Shown here: positions 18,175-26,699 of the stretch, in pieces
Layout: each line of letters opens with the position of its first letter
Numbering within the stretch: the first letter of the stretch is position 1
Origin: Chloroflexi bacterium HGW-Chloroflexi-2
Lineage (GTDB): Bacteria; Chloroflexota; Anaerolineae; Anaerolineales; Anaerolineaceae
Assembly: GCA_002840735.1 (NCBI GenBank)
Contig: PHBY01000003.1
Coordinates: 62,001-126,000, forward strand
Reading direction: 5' to 3'
DNA: 64,000 nucleotides
Made by a program: the position numbers and the translations under genes
Notes under the pieces: generated by a model
What the model was told of the DNA's origin: nothing
The model's database searches: none
The model's input: only the letters and a program-made list of their open reading frames with translations

Positions 18175-19657
18175 TCGAATGTCAGGAATATTATTACACC
18201 CCAGTAGCTTACCAGGTCCGGATGGTATTGGTGATATTGGCCCTGAAGCCTATGAATGGGTGAATTTTCTTGTTCAATCAGGCTGCAATTTATGGCAATT
18301 ACTTCCCCTGGGTCCAACTGGTTATGGCGATTCTCCTTATCAATGTTTTTCTGCGTTTGCCGGAAATCCATTTCTGATCAGTTCAACCTTGTTAATTGAT
18401 GAAGGATTGCTTTTATTAGAAGATTTGCAAGATCGACCTGATTTTTCTACAGAATCCGTTGATTTTGGACCTGTCATCCAGTGGAAATTGAAACTTCTTG
18501 ATCGTGCTTATAACAATTTTGTCCAAAAACAACCCGAGGAAATAACTGAAAAGTTTCAGCAATTTATCAATCAGGAACAGGATTGGTTATTCGATTTTGC
18601 ATTATTTATGGCAATCAAAGAAGTGAACGGTGGGTTGAGTTGGGATTATTGGGACGATGGTTTACGTAAAAGAGATAGGAAAGCTCTTAAAAACTTTCAA
18701 GATGAAAACAAAACATTAATTGAATCTCACATGTTCAAACAATTCTTGTTTTTCACACAATGGACCGGATTGAAAAATTATGCAAATGATCAGGGAATTA
18801 AAATCATTGGCGATATTCCCATCTTTATTTCCTTTGATTCCTCAGATGCATGGTCTAATCCAGAGTTATTTTATTTTGATGAAGATTTTAAACCCACGGT
18901 TGTTGCCGGAGTTCCACCAGATTATTTTTCAGCTACCGGGCAATTATGGGGAAACCCTCTCTACCGATGGGAGGTTCATAAACAGGATCGATACAAGTGG
19001 TGGTTAAAAAGGATCAATTCTACCTTAAAATTATTTGATTTTATTCGGCTTGATCATTTTCGCGGTTTTGTAAATTATTGGGAAGTACCGGCAGGTAATG
19101 AAACAGCCGAGATTGGACAATGGTTACCTGGACCTGGAGCTGATTTCTTCGAAGTAATGCAATATGAACTAGGTGTTTTACCAATCATTGCCGAAGATTT
19201 AGGAGAAATTTCCACAGATGTGTATAAATTAAGAGATCAATTTGACCTTCCAGGGATGAAAATCCTTCAATTCGCGTTCTCCAGTGATCCTGAAGATCCA
19301 TTTTTACCTCATAACTACCCTGTAAATTGTGTTGCTTACACTGGAACGCACGATAATGACACTGTTTTAGGTTGGTATCAATCTGCCCCCGTAGAAGAAA
19401 AGGATTTCTGCAGAAGATACTTAGCCAGATCTGGAGAAAACATATCCTGGGATTTGATCAGGGCGGTCTGGTCATCAGTTGCAAAAATTACCATCGCACC
19501 TTTACAAGACTTTCTTGGTTTGGGCACAGAAGCAAGAATGAATTATCCAGGACGACCAAGTGGAAATTGGAGTTGGAGAGTACTCCCCCATCAAATAAAT
19601 TCTGAACTGGCACAGAGAATCAATGAAATAAATTTCCTTTACAGTCGTTCAAAGTAA
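18164..19657 (+). CDS. malQ: 4-alpha-glucanotransferase (amylomaltase)
   Basis: A 497-residue GH77 enzyme that transfers maltodextrin units and frees glucose. Signatures: SGILLHPSSLPG, the substrate-pocket PLGPTGYGDSPYQ, IRLDHFRGF (nucleophile Asp), IIAEDLGEI (acid/base region) and TGTHDNDT. I chose ATG 18164: AAGGAG at 18150-18155 lies 8 nt upstream. An in-frame start 30 nt earlier lies before that Shine-Dalgarno. It overlaps the end of glgC by 11 nt. With glgA and glgC it forms a glycogen/maltodextrin operon. Confidence 0.95.
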   Translation: MKSNRMSGILLHPSSLPGPDGIGDIGPEAYEWVNFLVQSGCNLWQLLPLGPTGYGDSPYQCFSAFAGNPFLISSTLLIDEGLLLLEDLQDRPDFSTESVDFGPVIQWKLKLLDRAYNNFVQKQPEEITEKFQQFINQEQDWLFDFALFMAIKEVNGGLSWDYWDDGLRKRDRKALKNFQDENKTLIESHMFKQFLFFTQWTGLKNYANDQGIKIIGDIPIFISFDSSDAWSNPELFYFDEDFKPTVVAGVPPDYFSATGQLWGNPLYRWEVHKQDRYKWWLKRINSTLKLFDFIRLDHFRGFVNYWEVPAGNETAEIGQWLPGPGADFFEVMQYELGVLPIIAEDLGEISTDVYKLRDQFDLPGMKILQFAFSSDPEDPFLPHNYPVNCVAYTGTHDNDTVLGWYQSAPVEEKDFCRRYLARSGENISWDLIRAVWSSVAKITIAPLQDFLGLGTEARMNYPGRPSGNWSWRVLPHQINSELAQRINEINFLYSRSK

Positions 19658-19666
19658 AGGAAATTT
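19630..19666. repeat. 13-bp inverted repeat at the 3' end of malQ
   Basis: Perfect arms AAATTTCCTTTAC (19630-19642) and GTAAAGGAAATTT (19654-19666) with an 11-nt loop. They straddle the malQ stop codon. There is no T run, so it may be an mRNA 3'-end stabilising stem placed just before the terminator. Confidence 0.75.
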
Positions 19667-19681
19667 GAGAATAAAAAAATT

Positions 19682-19708
19682 AAAGACCTGGAAATCTCAG
19701 GTCTTTTT
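19682..19708. terminator. Terminator after malQ
   Basis: Stem AAAGACCTG (19682-19690) / CAGGTCTTT (19697-19705), then further T residues. The right arm contains the stop codon of the convergent transporter gene, so the hairpin may serve both strands. Confidence 0.88.
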
Positions 19709-20629
19709 TGATGTGAGAAATGAGACCAGAAAGATCCCAATCAGGATCAATAAACCCCCGAGGTATTCCAGATTATTGGGTGTTTCTTTTAAAAATAAGA
19801 AAGCAAGCAGAATCGTACCAATAGGCTCACCAATTAAAGCAATCGAAACAAATGCCACAGGTAGATGACCTAATGCCCAGTTGAAAACGGAATGCCCGAA
19901 TAACTGGGGAATTAATCCTAATAGCAGCATCCATAAATAGGCTTGATTCGAATATCCCACAAGAGTCTCACCTGAGATTATCACAAATAATAATAAGAAA
20001 ATTGCAGAAAACAGATACACGAAGAAAATGTATTTGATGAGGGGTAATGTGGATCGTACTTTTCTTCCTACCATCATATAACCGGCTGCCATCCATGCGC
20101 CCAATAAAGCTAAAAAGTTCCCTGACAAATTATTCCTATCAAAACTAAGGCCAACACTTTCACACTGTATGAGATTCCCCAGGGAAAAGGAACATTGGTT
20201 ACTGAGAGCGACCAGGCTGCTGCCAAGCAAAGCCAAAATGAGACCAATCCAAATAGTAGTATTATTTTTTTCTTTCAAAAAAATGGGCGATAAAAGCGCA
20301 ACCCAAAGGGGTGTCGTGGTGACAAGAACCACTGAACTAGCTATACTTGTGAACTCCAACGAAGTAATCCAGGCAGTAAAATGGATCGAAAGGAATAATC
20401 CTGATAATATCAAAAAAAACAACTCCCTTTTGGTAATTTTAAATAATTGCTGTCTGTAATGAATTAAAGCGATTGGGGTTAATAATAAAGATGCGGTTGA
20501 CAAGCGAATAGCTGCAATGACAATAGAAGGAGCTCCACTTTGTGCAAATCGAATAAAAATTGACGCTGTGGATACCGCAAGAATTCCAAAGAATAATACG
20601 ATGACGGGATAAAGTTTTTCTTTACTCAT
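19697..20629 (-). CDS. EamA/DMT-superfamily transporter
   Basis: A 310-residue integral membrane protein with about ten hydrophobic segments arranged as two EamA repeats of five. The first runs from FFGILAVSTASIFIRFAQSGAPS; the second ends with GEPIGTILLAFLFLKE. This is the standard architecture of drug/metabolite exporters and permeases. The substrate cannot be told. It is transcribed towards malQ and away from the ferredoxin gene. Confidence 0.9.
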   Translation of the reverse strand: MSKEKLYPVIVLFFGILAVSTASIFIRFAQSGAPSIVIAAIRLSTASLLLTPIALIHYRQQLFKITKRELFFLILSGLFLSIHFTAWITSLEFTSIASSVVLVTTTPLWVALLSPIFLKEKNNTTIWIGLILALLGSSLVALSNQCSFSLGNLIQCESVGLSFDRNNLSGNFLALLGAWMAAGYMMVGRKVRSTLPLIKYIFFVYLFSAIFLLLFVIISGETLVGYSNQAYLWMLLLGLIPQLFGHSVFNWALGHLPVAFVSIALIGEPIGTILLAFLFLKETPNNLEYLGGLLILIGIFLVSFLTSKKT

Positions 20630-20649
20630 AATTTAATGGGGTTCTTTAC

Positions 20650-20677
20650 TTGACAAAAAAAAGTTGCTTGATAAAAT
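20650..20677 (+). promoter_or_regulatory. Promoter of the ferredoxin gene
   Basis: Perfect TTGACA at 20650-20655, TAAAAT at 20672-20677, spacer 16 nt. The leader would be about 100 nt and is very AT-rich, with no clear structure. Confidence 0.7.
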
Positions 20678-20783
20678 CAATTTGAAGTTGATTTGCCAAA
20701 TTTTATCATCTTTATCAAAATGAAGTTACTATTCTCATCACATAAAAATTTTTCAAGATTTAGAGTTTAATTAGGAGGAAAAA

Positions 20784-21194
20784 ATGACCCATGTAATAAC
20801 AAGTTTATGTCTGCGTGATGGTGGTTGCGCAACAGTTTGTCCGGTAGAATGTATCGTCCCTGGCAAACCCGAAGATCAATATCCATTGTATTACATCGAT
20901 CCGGATACTTGCATTGATTGTGGTGCATGTGTTCCTGAGTGTCCTTGGGAAGCAATCTTCCCAGAAGATGAAATCCCAGCGCCATACGTAGCTAAAGGTG
21001 GAGAAAGGCTCTCCATGCCTGTAGGTACGCCTGGATTTACAGAAGTTTATGATGGAACCAACCATGAAGGTGAAGATGTACACCTGGAAGGTACCAAAAC
21101 CCTGGAAGCGGGAGAAGAAGTCGATTTAACTCCAGATACTGAAGTAAATGCCAAATACTTTAGTGATGGTCCAGGTTATAGCACTGCTGGATAA
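20784..21194 (+). CDS. Two-cluster ferredoxin with acidic C-terminal extension
   Basis: A 136-residue protein. Eight Cys at 9, 15, 19, 23, 43, 46, 49 and 53 form a bacterial ferredoxin core: a first C-x5-C-x3-CP-x2-C group, then CIDCGACVPECP. The layout fits a 7Fe or 8Fe dicluster ferredoxin carrying low-potential electrons. Residues 60-136 lack Cys and are rich in Glu/Asp/Gly, which is longer than usual. GGAGG lies 7 nt before the ATG. It has its own promoter and terminator, so it is probably monocistronic and well expressed. Confidence 0.93.
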   Translation: MTHVITSLCLRDGGCATVCPVECIVPGKPEDQYPLYYIDPDTCIDCGACVPECPWEAIFPEDEIPAPYVAKGGERLSMPVGTPGFTEVYDGTNHEGEDVHLEGTKTLEAGEEVDLTPDTEVNAKYFSDGPGYSTAG

Positions 21195-21215
21195 TTTAAA
21201 AATATTGGTTATGAT

Positions 21216-21245
21216 AGAGGAAGTCAACTGACTTCCTCTTTTTAT
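21216..21245 (+). terminator. Terminator after the ferredoxin gene
   Basis: Perfect 10-bp stem AGAGGAAGTC (21216-21225) / GACTTCCTCT (21230-21239), AACT loop, followed by T residues. Confidence 0.93.
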
Positions 21246-21272
21246 TTAATTCTGTTAGAAAAGGAAATTTCC

Positions 21273-22706
21273 ATGCAAGAATATCGAATAGAAAAAGACT
21301 CATTAGGGGCATTAGAAGTACCGAAAACTGCTTATTTTGGTGTACAGACCCAGAGAGCAGTGCTGAACTTTCCCATATCAGGCATGAAACCTTATCCAGC
21401 TTTCATCTGGTCAATGGCCGCCATTAAAACCTCAGCTGCGAAAGTTCACAAAGACCTGGGATTATTACAGGATGATTTTGCAGATGTGATAATCCAGGCT
21501 GGAATGGAATTGATGAAAGGCTCATGGAATGAGCAATTTGTAGTTGATCCTTTTCAGGCAGGTGCCGGCACCAGCCACAATATGAATACAAATGAGGTTA
21601 TGGCGAATCGGGCAACCGAACTTCTGGGAGGTCAATTAGGAGAGTATCGCATAAATCCGAACGATCATGTCAACATGGGACAATCAACCAACGATACGAT
21701 CCCAACTGCAATAAGATTAGGTTGTTTATGGAGGTTGGATGAACTGCTATTGACAATTCATCAATTAGCAGCAGCATTAAGAGGTAAAGCCAATGAATTT
21801 GATCACATTGTCAAATCCGGGAGAACCCATTTGCAGGATGCCGTTCCTGTACGACTTGGTCAGGAATTTAACGCCTATGCAAGAGCAGTGGAACGGGATG
21901 CAGATAGAATTCGAAGGTCTTCGGAAGGGCTTCGTAGACTGGGTATAGGCGGAACAGCTACAGGTTCAGGACTAAATGCACACAATGAGTATCATCCCCG
22001 CATGGTTGAGGAACTAAAGAGAATAACCGGATTGGAGTTGTACACCTCCGATGATCTGTTCGAATCGATGCAATCCATGGCTGACATGGTTGATTTTTCA
22101 TCATCACTGCGAATTTTAGCAGTGACGTTAACAAGAATCGCCAATGATTTCCGATTATTATCTTCCGGTCCAGCAACAGGATTGGATGAAATCAGATTAC
22201 CTCCTGTTCAACCGGGTTCAAGTATTATGCCAGGAAAAGTAAATCCTGTACTGGCTGAGATGCTCAATATGGCAATGTATCACATTCTGGGGAACGACAC
22301 CACAGTCAGTCTGGCAGCACAAGCAGGTCAACTCGAATTGAATGTGATGATGCCAATTATCGCGCATAATTTATTTGAAATGATGCATATAATGATTGGC
22401 AGCATTGATGCATTTACAAATAAATGTGTCATAGGTATTACTGCAAATGTGGAAAAAGCGGAGGGTTGGTTAGAGAAGAATTCAATTTTGGTAACCGCAC
22501 TTAACCCACACATTGGTTATCAGGTTGGAGCGGGTTTGGTCAAAGAATCGATCGCTCTAAATATGACCATCCGCGAACTTGCCCTTGAAAAAGTTAAAAA
22601 TGGATTGTTGATTAACAAGAACACCCAACAACCTCTTCAGGAGTCGGACATCCTGAATATTTTTAGTGATCTCAGAAAATTCACTGAAGGAGGAATATTA
22701 TCCTGA
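21273..22706 (+). CDS. aspA: Aspartate ammonia-lyase / class II fumarase family
   Basis: A 477-residue member of the aspartase-fumarase superfamily. Signatures: GAGTSHNMNTNEV, NPNDHVNMGQSTND, SGRTHLQDAVPVRLGQEF and the mobile catalytic loop GSSIMPGKVNP. The NMNTNE motif and the RIEKDSLG start favour aspartase, which releases ammonia and fumarate from aspartate. Fumarase C usually reads NMNxNE with other residues in this motif. I am sure of the superfamily and only moderately sure of aspartase. It overlaps the convergent glucokinase gene by 9 nt at the 3' end. Confidence 0.85.
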   Translation: MQEYRIEKDSLGALEVPKTAYFGVQTQRAVLNFPISGMKPYPAFIWSMAAIKTSAAKVHKDLGLLQDDFADVIIQAGMELMKGSWNEQFVVDPFQAGAGTSHNMNTNEVMANRATELLGGQLGEYRINPNDHVNMGQSTNDTIPTAIRLGCLWRLDELLLTIHQLAAALRGKANEFDHIVKSGRTHLQDAVPVRLGQEFNAYARAVERDADRIRRSSEGLRRLGIGGTATGSGLNAHNEYHPRMVEELKRITGLELYTSDDLFESMQSMADMVDFSSSLRILAVTLTRIANDFRLLSSGPATGLDEIRLPPVQPGSSIMPGKVNPVLAEMLNMAMYHILGNDTTVSLAAQAGQLELNVMMPIIAHNLFEMMHIMIGSIDAFTNKCVIGITANVEKAEGWLEKNSILVTALNPHIGYQVGAGLVKESIALNMTIRELALEKVKNGLLINKNTQQPLQESDILNIFSDLRKFTEGGILS

Positions 22707-23450
22707 TAGCTCTGATTGTTCTTTTGCATACATAGCAGCCCCAACAATGCCAGCTTGGTTTAATAACAGAGCTGGCATTGTTTTTGTCTGGACTGTAAAA
22801 TACTTCGCATACTTTTCAAATTTTTTGCTGATTCCACCACCTATGACAAATAGATCTGGTGAAAACAAATTTTCCAATGTTACAAGAATTTCATTTAACC
22901 GCTCACCCCATTTTTTCCAGGATAAATCATTTTCCTGACGAACAGCATCTGAAGCGCGATCTTCAGCGTCCTTTCCTCTAATTTTCATATGTCCAAATTC
23001 AGTGTTGGGTACGAGCACATTATCTGAGAAAATGGCAGAGCCAATACCAGTTCCAATGGTTAAAAGTATCACCACACCTTTGAGATATTCCTGTCCCACC
23101 CCTAACTTCATTTCAGCAATTCCAGCAGCATCTGCATCATTCAGACTGAATATCTGATTTCCAGTTTCCTGAGAAAGCAATACATTTAAATTTTGACCAA
23201 TCCAATTTTTGGAAACGTTTGCCGCAGATAGAACTATTCCATGTTGAACAATAGCCGGAAATCCGACACCCACTGGACCAGAATAATGAAAATATTGGCA
23301 TATTTGATGAACTGTCTTAGCCACATCTGATGGTTCAGCACCTTCAGGTGTATCAATCCGATACCGATCGGTCAATAATTTACCTGATACTGTATCAACC
23401 ATTGCCCCTTTAATTCCTGAACCACCAATGTCAAGACCTAAAATTTCCAT
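22698..23450 (-). CDS. ppgK: ROK-family polyphosphate glucokinase-like protein
   Basis: A 250-residue sugar kinase. Phosphate-1 motif LGLDIGGSGIKGAMVD, phosphate-2 TIGTGIGSAIF, NDADAAGIAEMKLG and NTEFGH. These, with the short length and SGIKGA, match the polyphosphate/ATP glucokinase group rather than larger ROK repressors. It would phosphorylate glucose, for example glucose released by MalQ. The stop codon overlaps that of the aspartase gene. The start lies 9 nt after the mltG stop codon, so it may be the last gene of the minus-strand run from 26552. Confidence 0.85.
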   Translation of the reverse strand: MEILGLDIGGSGIKGAMVDTVSGKLLTDRYRIDTPEGAEPSDVAKTVHQICQYFHYSGPVGVGFPAIVQHGIVLSAANVSKNWIGQNLNVLLSQETGNQIFSLNDADAAGIAEMKLGVGQEYLKGVVILLTIGTGIGSAIFSDNVLVPNTEFGHMKIRGKDAEDRASDAVRQENDLSWKKWGERLNEILVTLENLFSPDLFVIGGGISKKFEKYAKYFTVQTKTMPALLLNQAGIVGAAMYAKEQSELSG

Positions 23451-23459
23451 TTTCTCTCC

Positions 23460-24602
23460 TCAAGGACAACCATTTCCTAAATGTTCTTCATATGATTCTG
23501 CAAAATTATGATAACCGGAACCATCACATTTCGCCCGAAAATAATAATAAGGTGATTCAGAGGCAAATGCAACAGCTTTGATAGCATTCAAACTCGGATT
23601 ACAAATTGCATGCGGAGGTAAGCCGTTATACAAATAGGTATTGAATGGTGAATCAAATTGAAGGTCATTCAATGACAATGGATTGGTCCACCATGTTGCT
23701 TGATTTATGTTATATCCAACAGCATATTGAACAGTAGGATCACTATCAAATTTCATGCCGATTAAAAATCTATTCAGAAATACTGATGCGATCAAAGGCA
23801 TCTCTTCGGAGATAACAGCTTCTCTTTCAACCATTGAAGCAATGATAATCGCCTGATTGAGCGTTAATCCTTTTTCCTTGATAGCGTTCAGATATTCATC
23901 GCTTAAATTCTCTAAAAATGCATTCAAAAATAATTGTATAAAATCAATGGTTTTTATATTTCTATCCACCAGGTATTCACCTGGAAATAAGTAACCTTCC
24001 AAGGAAGTTACTCCCTGTAAACCGGCAGGTAACCAATCAGATGATGGGTTTCTAACTAACTGTAAAAATTCTTCTGGATTTATCTCCAAACCTGAATTAG
24101 GCAAAATACCACCGATTTCTTCCACGCGCCAACCTGGCAGGATGATAAAACGAACTTTATCAGGGATGGGATTCGTAATTTTTTCAGCAATTTCAATCCC
24201 ATTCATCTCTGGTTTGATGAGGAAAAATCCTGATTGCACTTTACGATCATAACCTTTGTAAATCAAAAAAATATTAAAGGTTTCCGAATCCTGAATAAGC
24301 CCATTCATTTTTAACCGATAGGCAATTTGGCCAACCGTTTCTCCAGGAAGAATTTCAAAATAAAAATCTTCACTTTGTTTGTTCTGGTCAACCAACAAAT
24401 TCTCTTCAGAAAAATAAAGTCTGGTTGTATACACGAAATTTTTATAAAATCCTAGAGATGGATCCGACTCTCCATAGATTGATTTCACATCATGTGAAAC
24501 GACAGTATACATCCAGGCAAATCCCCCCAATAACCCGAAAATACTGATAATAAAAAGGATTAATAAACAACTTTGAAGTCGATTCTTCTTTTGTTTAGCC
24601 AT
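23460..24602 (-). CDS. mltG: Endolytic murein transglycosylase MltG
   Basis: A 380-residue YceG-family enzyme that cleaves nascent peptidoglycan strands. N-terminal membrane anchor at residues 11-34, LysM-like segment EILPGETVGQIAYRLK, and catalytic core with SMVEREAV, where E259 is the likely catalytic Glu. YNGLPPHAICNPSLNAIKA and FRAKCDGSGYHNFAESYEEH close the fold. Its start codon shares 1 nt with the ruvX stop (TGATG), so translation is coupled. ruvX-mltG pairing is common in bacteria. Confidence 0.95.
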   Translation of the reverse strand: MAKQKKNRLQSCLLILFIISIFGLLGGFAWMYTVVSHDVKSIYGESDPSLGFYKNFVYTTRLYFSEENLLVDQNKQSEDFYFEILPGETVGQIAYRLKMNGLIQDSETFNIFLIYKGYDRKVQSGFFLIKPEMNGIEIAEKITNPIPDKVRFIILPGWRVEEIGGILPNSGLEINPEEFLQLVRNPSSDWLPAGLQGVTSLEGYLFPGEYLVDRNIKTIDFIQLFLNAFLENLSDEYLNAIKEKGLTLNQAIIIASMVEREAVISEEMPLIASVFLNRFLIGMKFDSDPTVQYAVGYNINQATWWTNPLSLNDLQFDSPFNTYLYNGLPPHAICNPSLNAIKAVAFASESPYYYFRAKCDGSGYHNFAESYEEHLGNGCP

Positions 24603-25060
24603 CAGGACTCCAGAGAATGATCGGAATAATTGGAATGATTTGGGAGTGAATCCAGGTAAGTTTGTAAAATAATTGTGGCAGCCAGGTCATCCAAATGTGA
24701 ATTTTGTTTCTTCTTAACGCCCATTTCCCTACGAGCTTTTCTGGCTAGTTGTGTACTTTCATGTTCATCCCATAAAATGACTGGTATGTCTGTGATTTGC
24801 ATGATTGCCTCCGCGAGTCGAGCGGATTTTCTACCGGAAGGATTAGGTTCACCATTCGAATAAAAGGCTTGACCAATTACGATTAATTTTACAGATTTTT
24901 CTAGTGCAATCGTAACAATCCGTTCTGCGTCCTTATTCCTCTGCACATGTTTGATGACAGTAAGCGGATTAGCTATGGTTGCTGTTAAATCACTGATTGC
25001 AACTCCTATTCTTTCAGCACCGGGATCGATTGCCATAATTTTCTTTAATTCATTTTCCAT
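24602..25060 (-). CDS. ruvX: Holliday junction resolvase-like protein RuvX (YqgF)
   Basis: A 152-residue RNase H-fold protein. AIDPGAERIGVAISD gives the first catalytic Asp, VIGQAFYSNGEP and LWDEHESTQLARKA follow, and HLDDLAATIILQ closes the active site. YqgF proteins act in pre-16S rRNA maturation and were proposed as junction resolvases. I prefer the ATG at 25060; a TTG lies one codon upstream. It overlaps the preceding gene by 11 nt. Confidence 0.93.
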   Translation of the reverse strand: MENELKKIMAIDPGAERIGVAISDLTATIANPLTVIKHVQRNKDAERIVTIALEKSVKLIVIGQAFYSNGEPNPSGRKSARLAEAIMQITDIPVILWDEHESTQLARKARREMGVKKKQNSHLDDLAATIILQTYLDSLPNHSNYSDHSLES

Positions 25061-26552
25061 CAATCACCATGTTAATTCTAAACGGGAGAAATGGCAAATA
25101 TTTCCAAAATGATGGCGAAACTATAATTATCGGGGCATCACTCATGTTAATTTCATTTTTGAGGATTGATTTTGCGGTTTCAATCTTTAAACCAAGGATA
25201 CTCTGAATGATAAAGTTTTCATCAATAAATGGGGAAATTTCTCGTTTCGCTTTGACATTCCATTGGAGTTGGTTTCCATCAAAAGTTACAGAATCATCAA
25301 TAATTTCAATATCCATATCTCCTTCAATTGCATGGAATTGATTATTTAAATCCGCATTCATAGCCAAAGCAACCGTTTTTCCAATGTCTTCATCCGTAAA
25401 AATCCAGCCTGATACGTTTGCTCTTATTCTCAAAACGTGTCTCTCTGCTGGATGTCCGACCTCAGGGATTCTTTCTTCGGCGATAATTTCTTCGATTTTA
25501 ATTGTTTTTTCGGGTATCAATATTGCTTGCGGATATGTTTCTCTGATTTCCTCAATCGAATTCATTATCAAAAGATCAATCAACTCAATTTTCAATTTTT
25601 CGTAATCATTTTCTGTGGGTGAAAATGTTTTTATATCAACACCGCCATAGGTTGCATCGGTATTAACCACAACAATATTTCCACCCAGATCATTTTCTAT
25701 GGATGTGATACTTCCAATTGGCACATTACCTGCTGTGCCACCTGACAAACTGAGAATAGGTACTTCAATTTGTGATTCAATTCCTGATTTTAAAATCGCT
25801 TCCATTGTCGTTTCAAAACGAATTAATGGATCCCCACCTGTACGTACGATCGTTCCCTCAGGAATAAAAATTTCTCTGTCGGATAAATTTCTGAAAGTCA
25901 CTTTACCGGCTGCTTTTTTATCTGGAATACGGATGATACCAGTGCTTTCCCCCTCCAATTGACTTTCCATTTCAATATCAATCCTGCGAAAAGGAATTGC
26001 ACCCGTCACATTGATATCTTTAATGCTAGGATCAGATCGAAAATTCATCAGGATTTCCTGTTCCTCAAGCTTGGGGTATAGGGTAATTTGCGCAGAAGGA
26101 ATGAAAATAAAAATGATGAGTATCGTGGACAGCAATCCAACAGCGAATACGAGCCATCGGATATGAATAGATAATTCCTTATTTTGGTGTTGACTTTTTC
26201 TTTCGAATTTAACCTGGTTCCAATTTCTATCTGAATTTATGGATAGTAGTGATCGATTTCTAATTTTTGGTTTTCTCCAGGGTTTCTTCTGCGCTTCTGG
26301 AATGCTCGAGAATATGGATACTCCCAGTTCTTTTAATTGATTGATGATCACCGGTTCATCAGTAACGACCGAAATTTGGGCTCCCAGACTCTCAGCAGAT
26401 CTCAAAATCAAAATAATTTCCATGGGATCTAATTTAATTTTTCCCTTATTCGGCCAAACCAATAATATTCTCTGAGTTTTACTCCAGACAATTTTCTCTC
26501 GGATGGAAATAATATTGTCAAACGGATCAAGTTGTATAATAGCTGTTTTCAT
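25050..26552 (-). CDS. Single-span membrane protein with baseplate J-like region
   Basis: A 500-residue protein. Residues 1-90 form a small alpha/beta region (ILLVWPNKGKIKLDPMEIILILRSAESLGAQISVV). One membrane helix lies at 132-153. The large outside part has a central segment IFIPEGTIVRTGG...LSLSGGTAGNVPIGSI that resembles the baseplate J/gp47 fold of contractile injection systems. No other baseplate genes are near, so a phage-like particle is not implied. It is the first gene of the ruvX-mltG operon, which hints at an envelope role. Function unknown. Confidence 0.75.
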   Translation of the reverse strand: MKTAIIQLDPFDNIISIREKIVWSKTQRILLVWPNKGKIKLDPMEIILILRSAESLGAQISVVTDEPVIINQLKELGVSIFSSIPEAQKKPWRKPKIRNRSLLSINSDRNWNQVKFERKSQHQNKELSIHIRWLVFAVGLLSTILIIFIFIPSAQITLYPKLEEQEILMNFRSDPSIKDINVTGAIPFRRIDIEMESQLEGESTGIIRIPDKKAAGKVTFRNLSDREIFIPEGTIVRTGGDPLIRFETTMEAILKSGIESQIEVPILSLSGGTAGNVPIGSITSIENDLGGNIVVVNTDATYGGVDIKTFSPTENDYEKLKIELIDLLIMNSIEEIRETYPQAILIPEKTIKIEEIIAEERIPEVGHPAERHVLRIRANVSGWIFTDEDIGKTVALAMNADLNNQFHAIEGDMDIEIIDDSVTFDGNQLQWNVKAKREISPFIDENFIIQSILGLKIETAKSILKNEINMSDAPIIIVSPSFWKYLPFLPFRINMVIDGK

Positions 26553-26656
26553 AATTATGGTTGATTATAAGGTATCACCATGGCTGAAAGAAGGCTGATT
26601 GTTTATCGAATCTATCGAATTGGGATTATTATACATAAAGCATTTTGTGAAGAATA

Positions 26657-26668
26657 GTGGACTATAAT
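26657..26668 (+). promoter_or_regulatory. Possible promoter of the lipoprotein gene
   Basis: TATAAT at 26663-26668 inside GTGGACTATAAT, the same 12 bases that carry the efp -10 box. No good -35 is visible. It lies 31 nt before the ATG. Confidence 0.35.
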
Positions 26669-26699
26669 TAAGCCAAGGTTCGGAGCCTCGGAGTTATTT

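Noticed and set aside
25050-26552. Remnant of a phage tail or contractile injection system
   Set aside because: Only one baseplate-J-like segment, with a membrane helix, embedded in a housekeeping operon; no tail, sheath or spike genes nearby.
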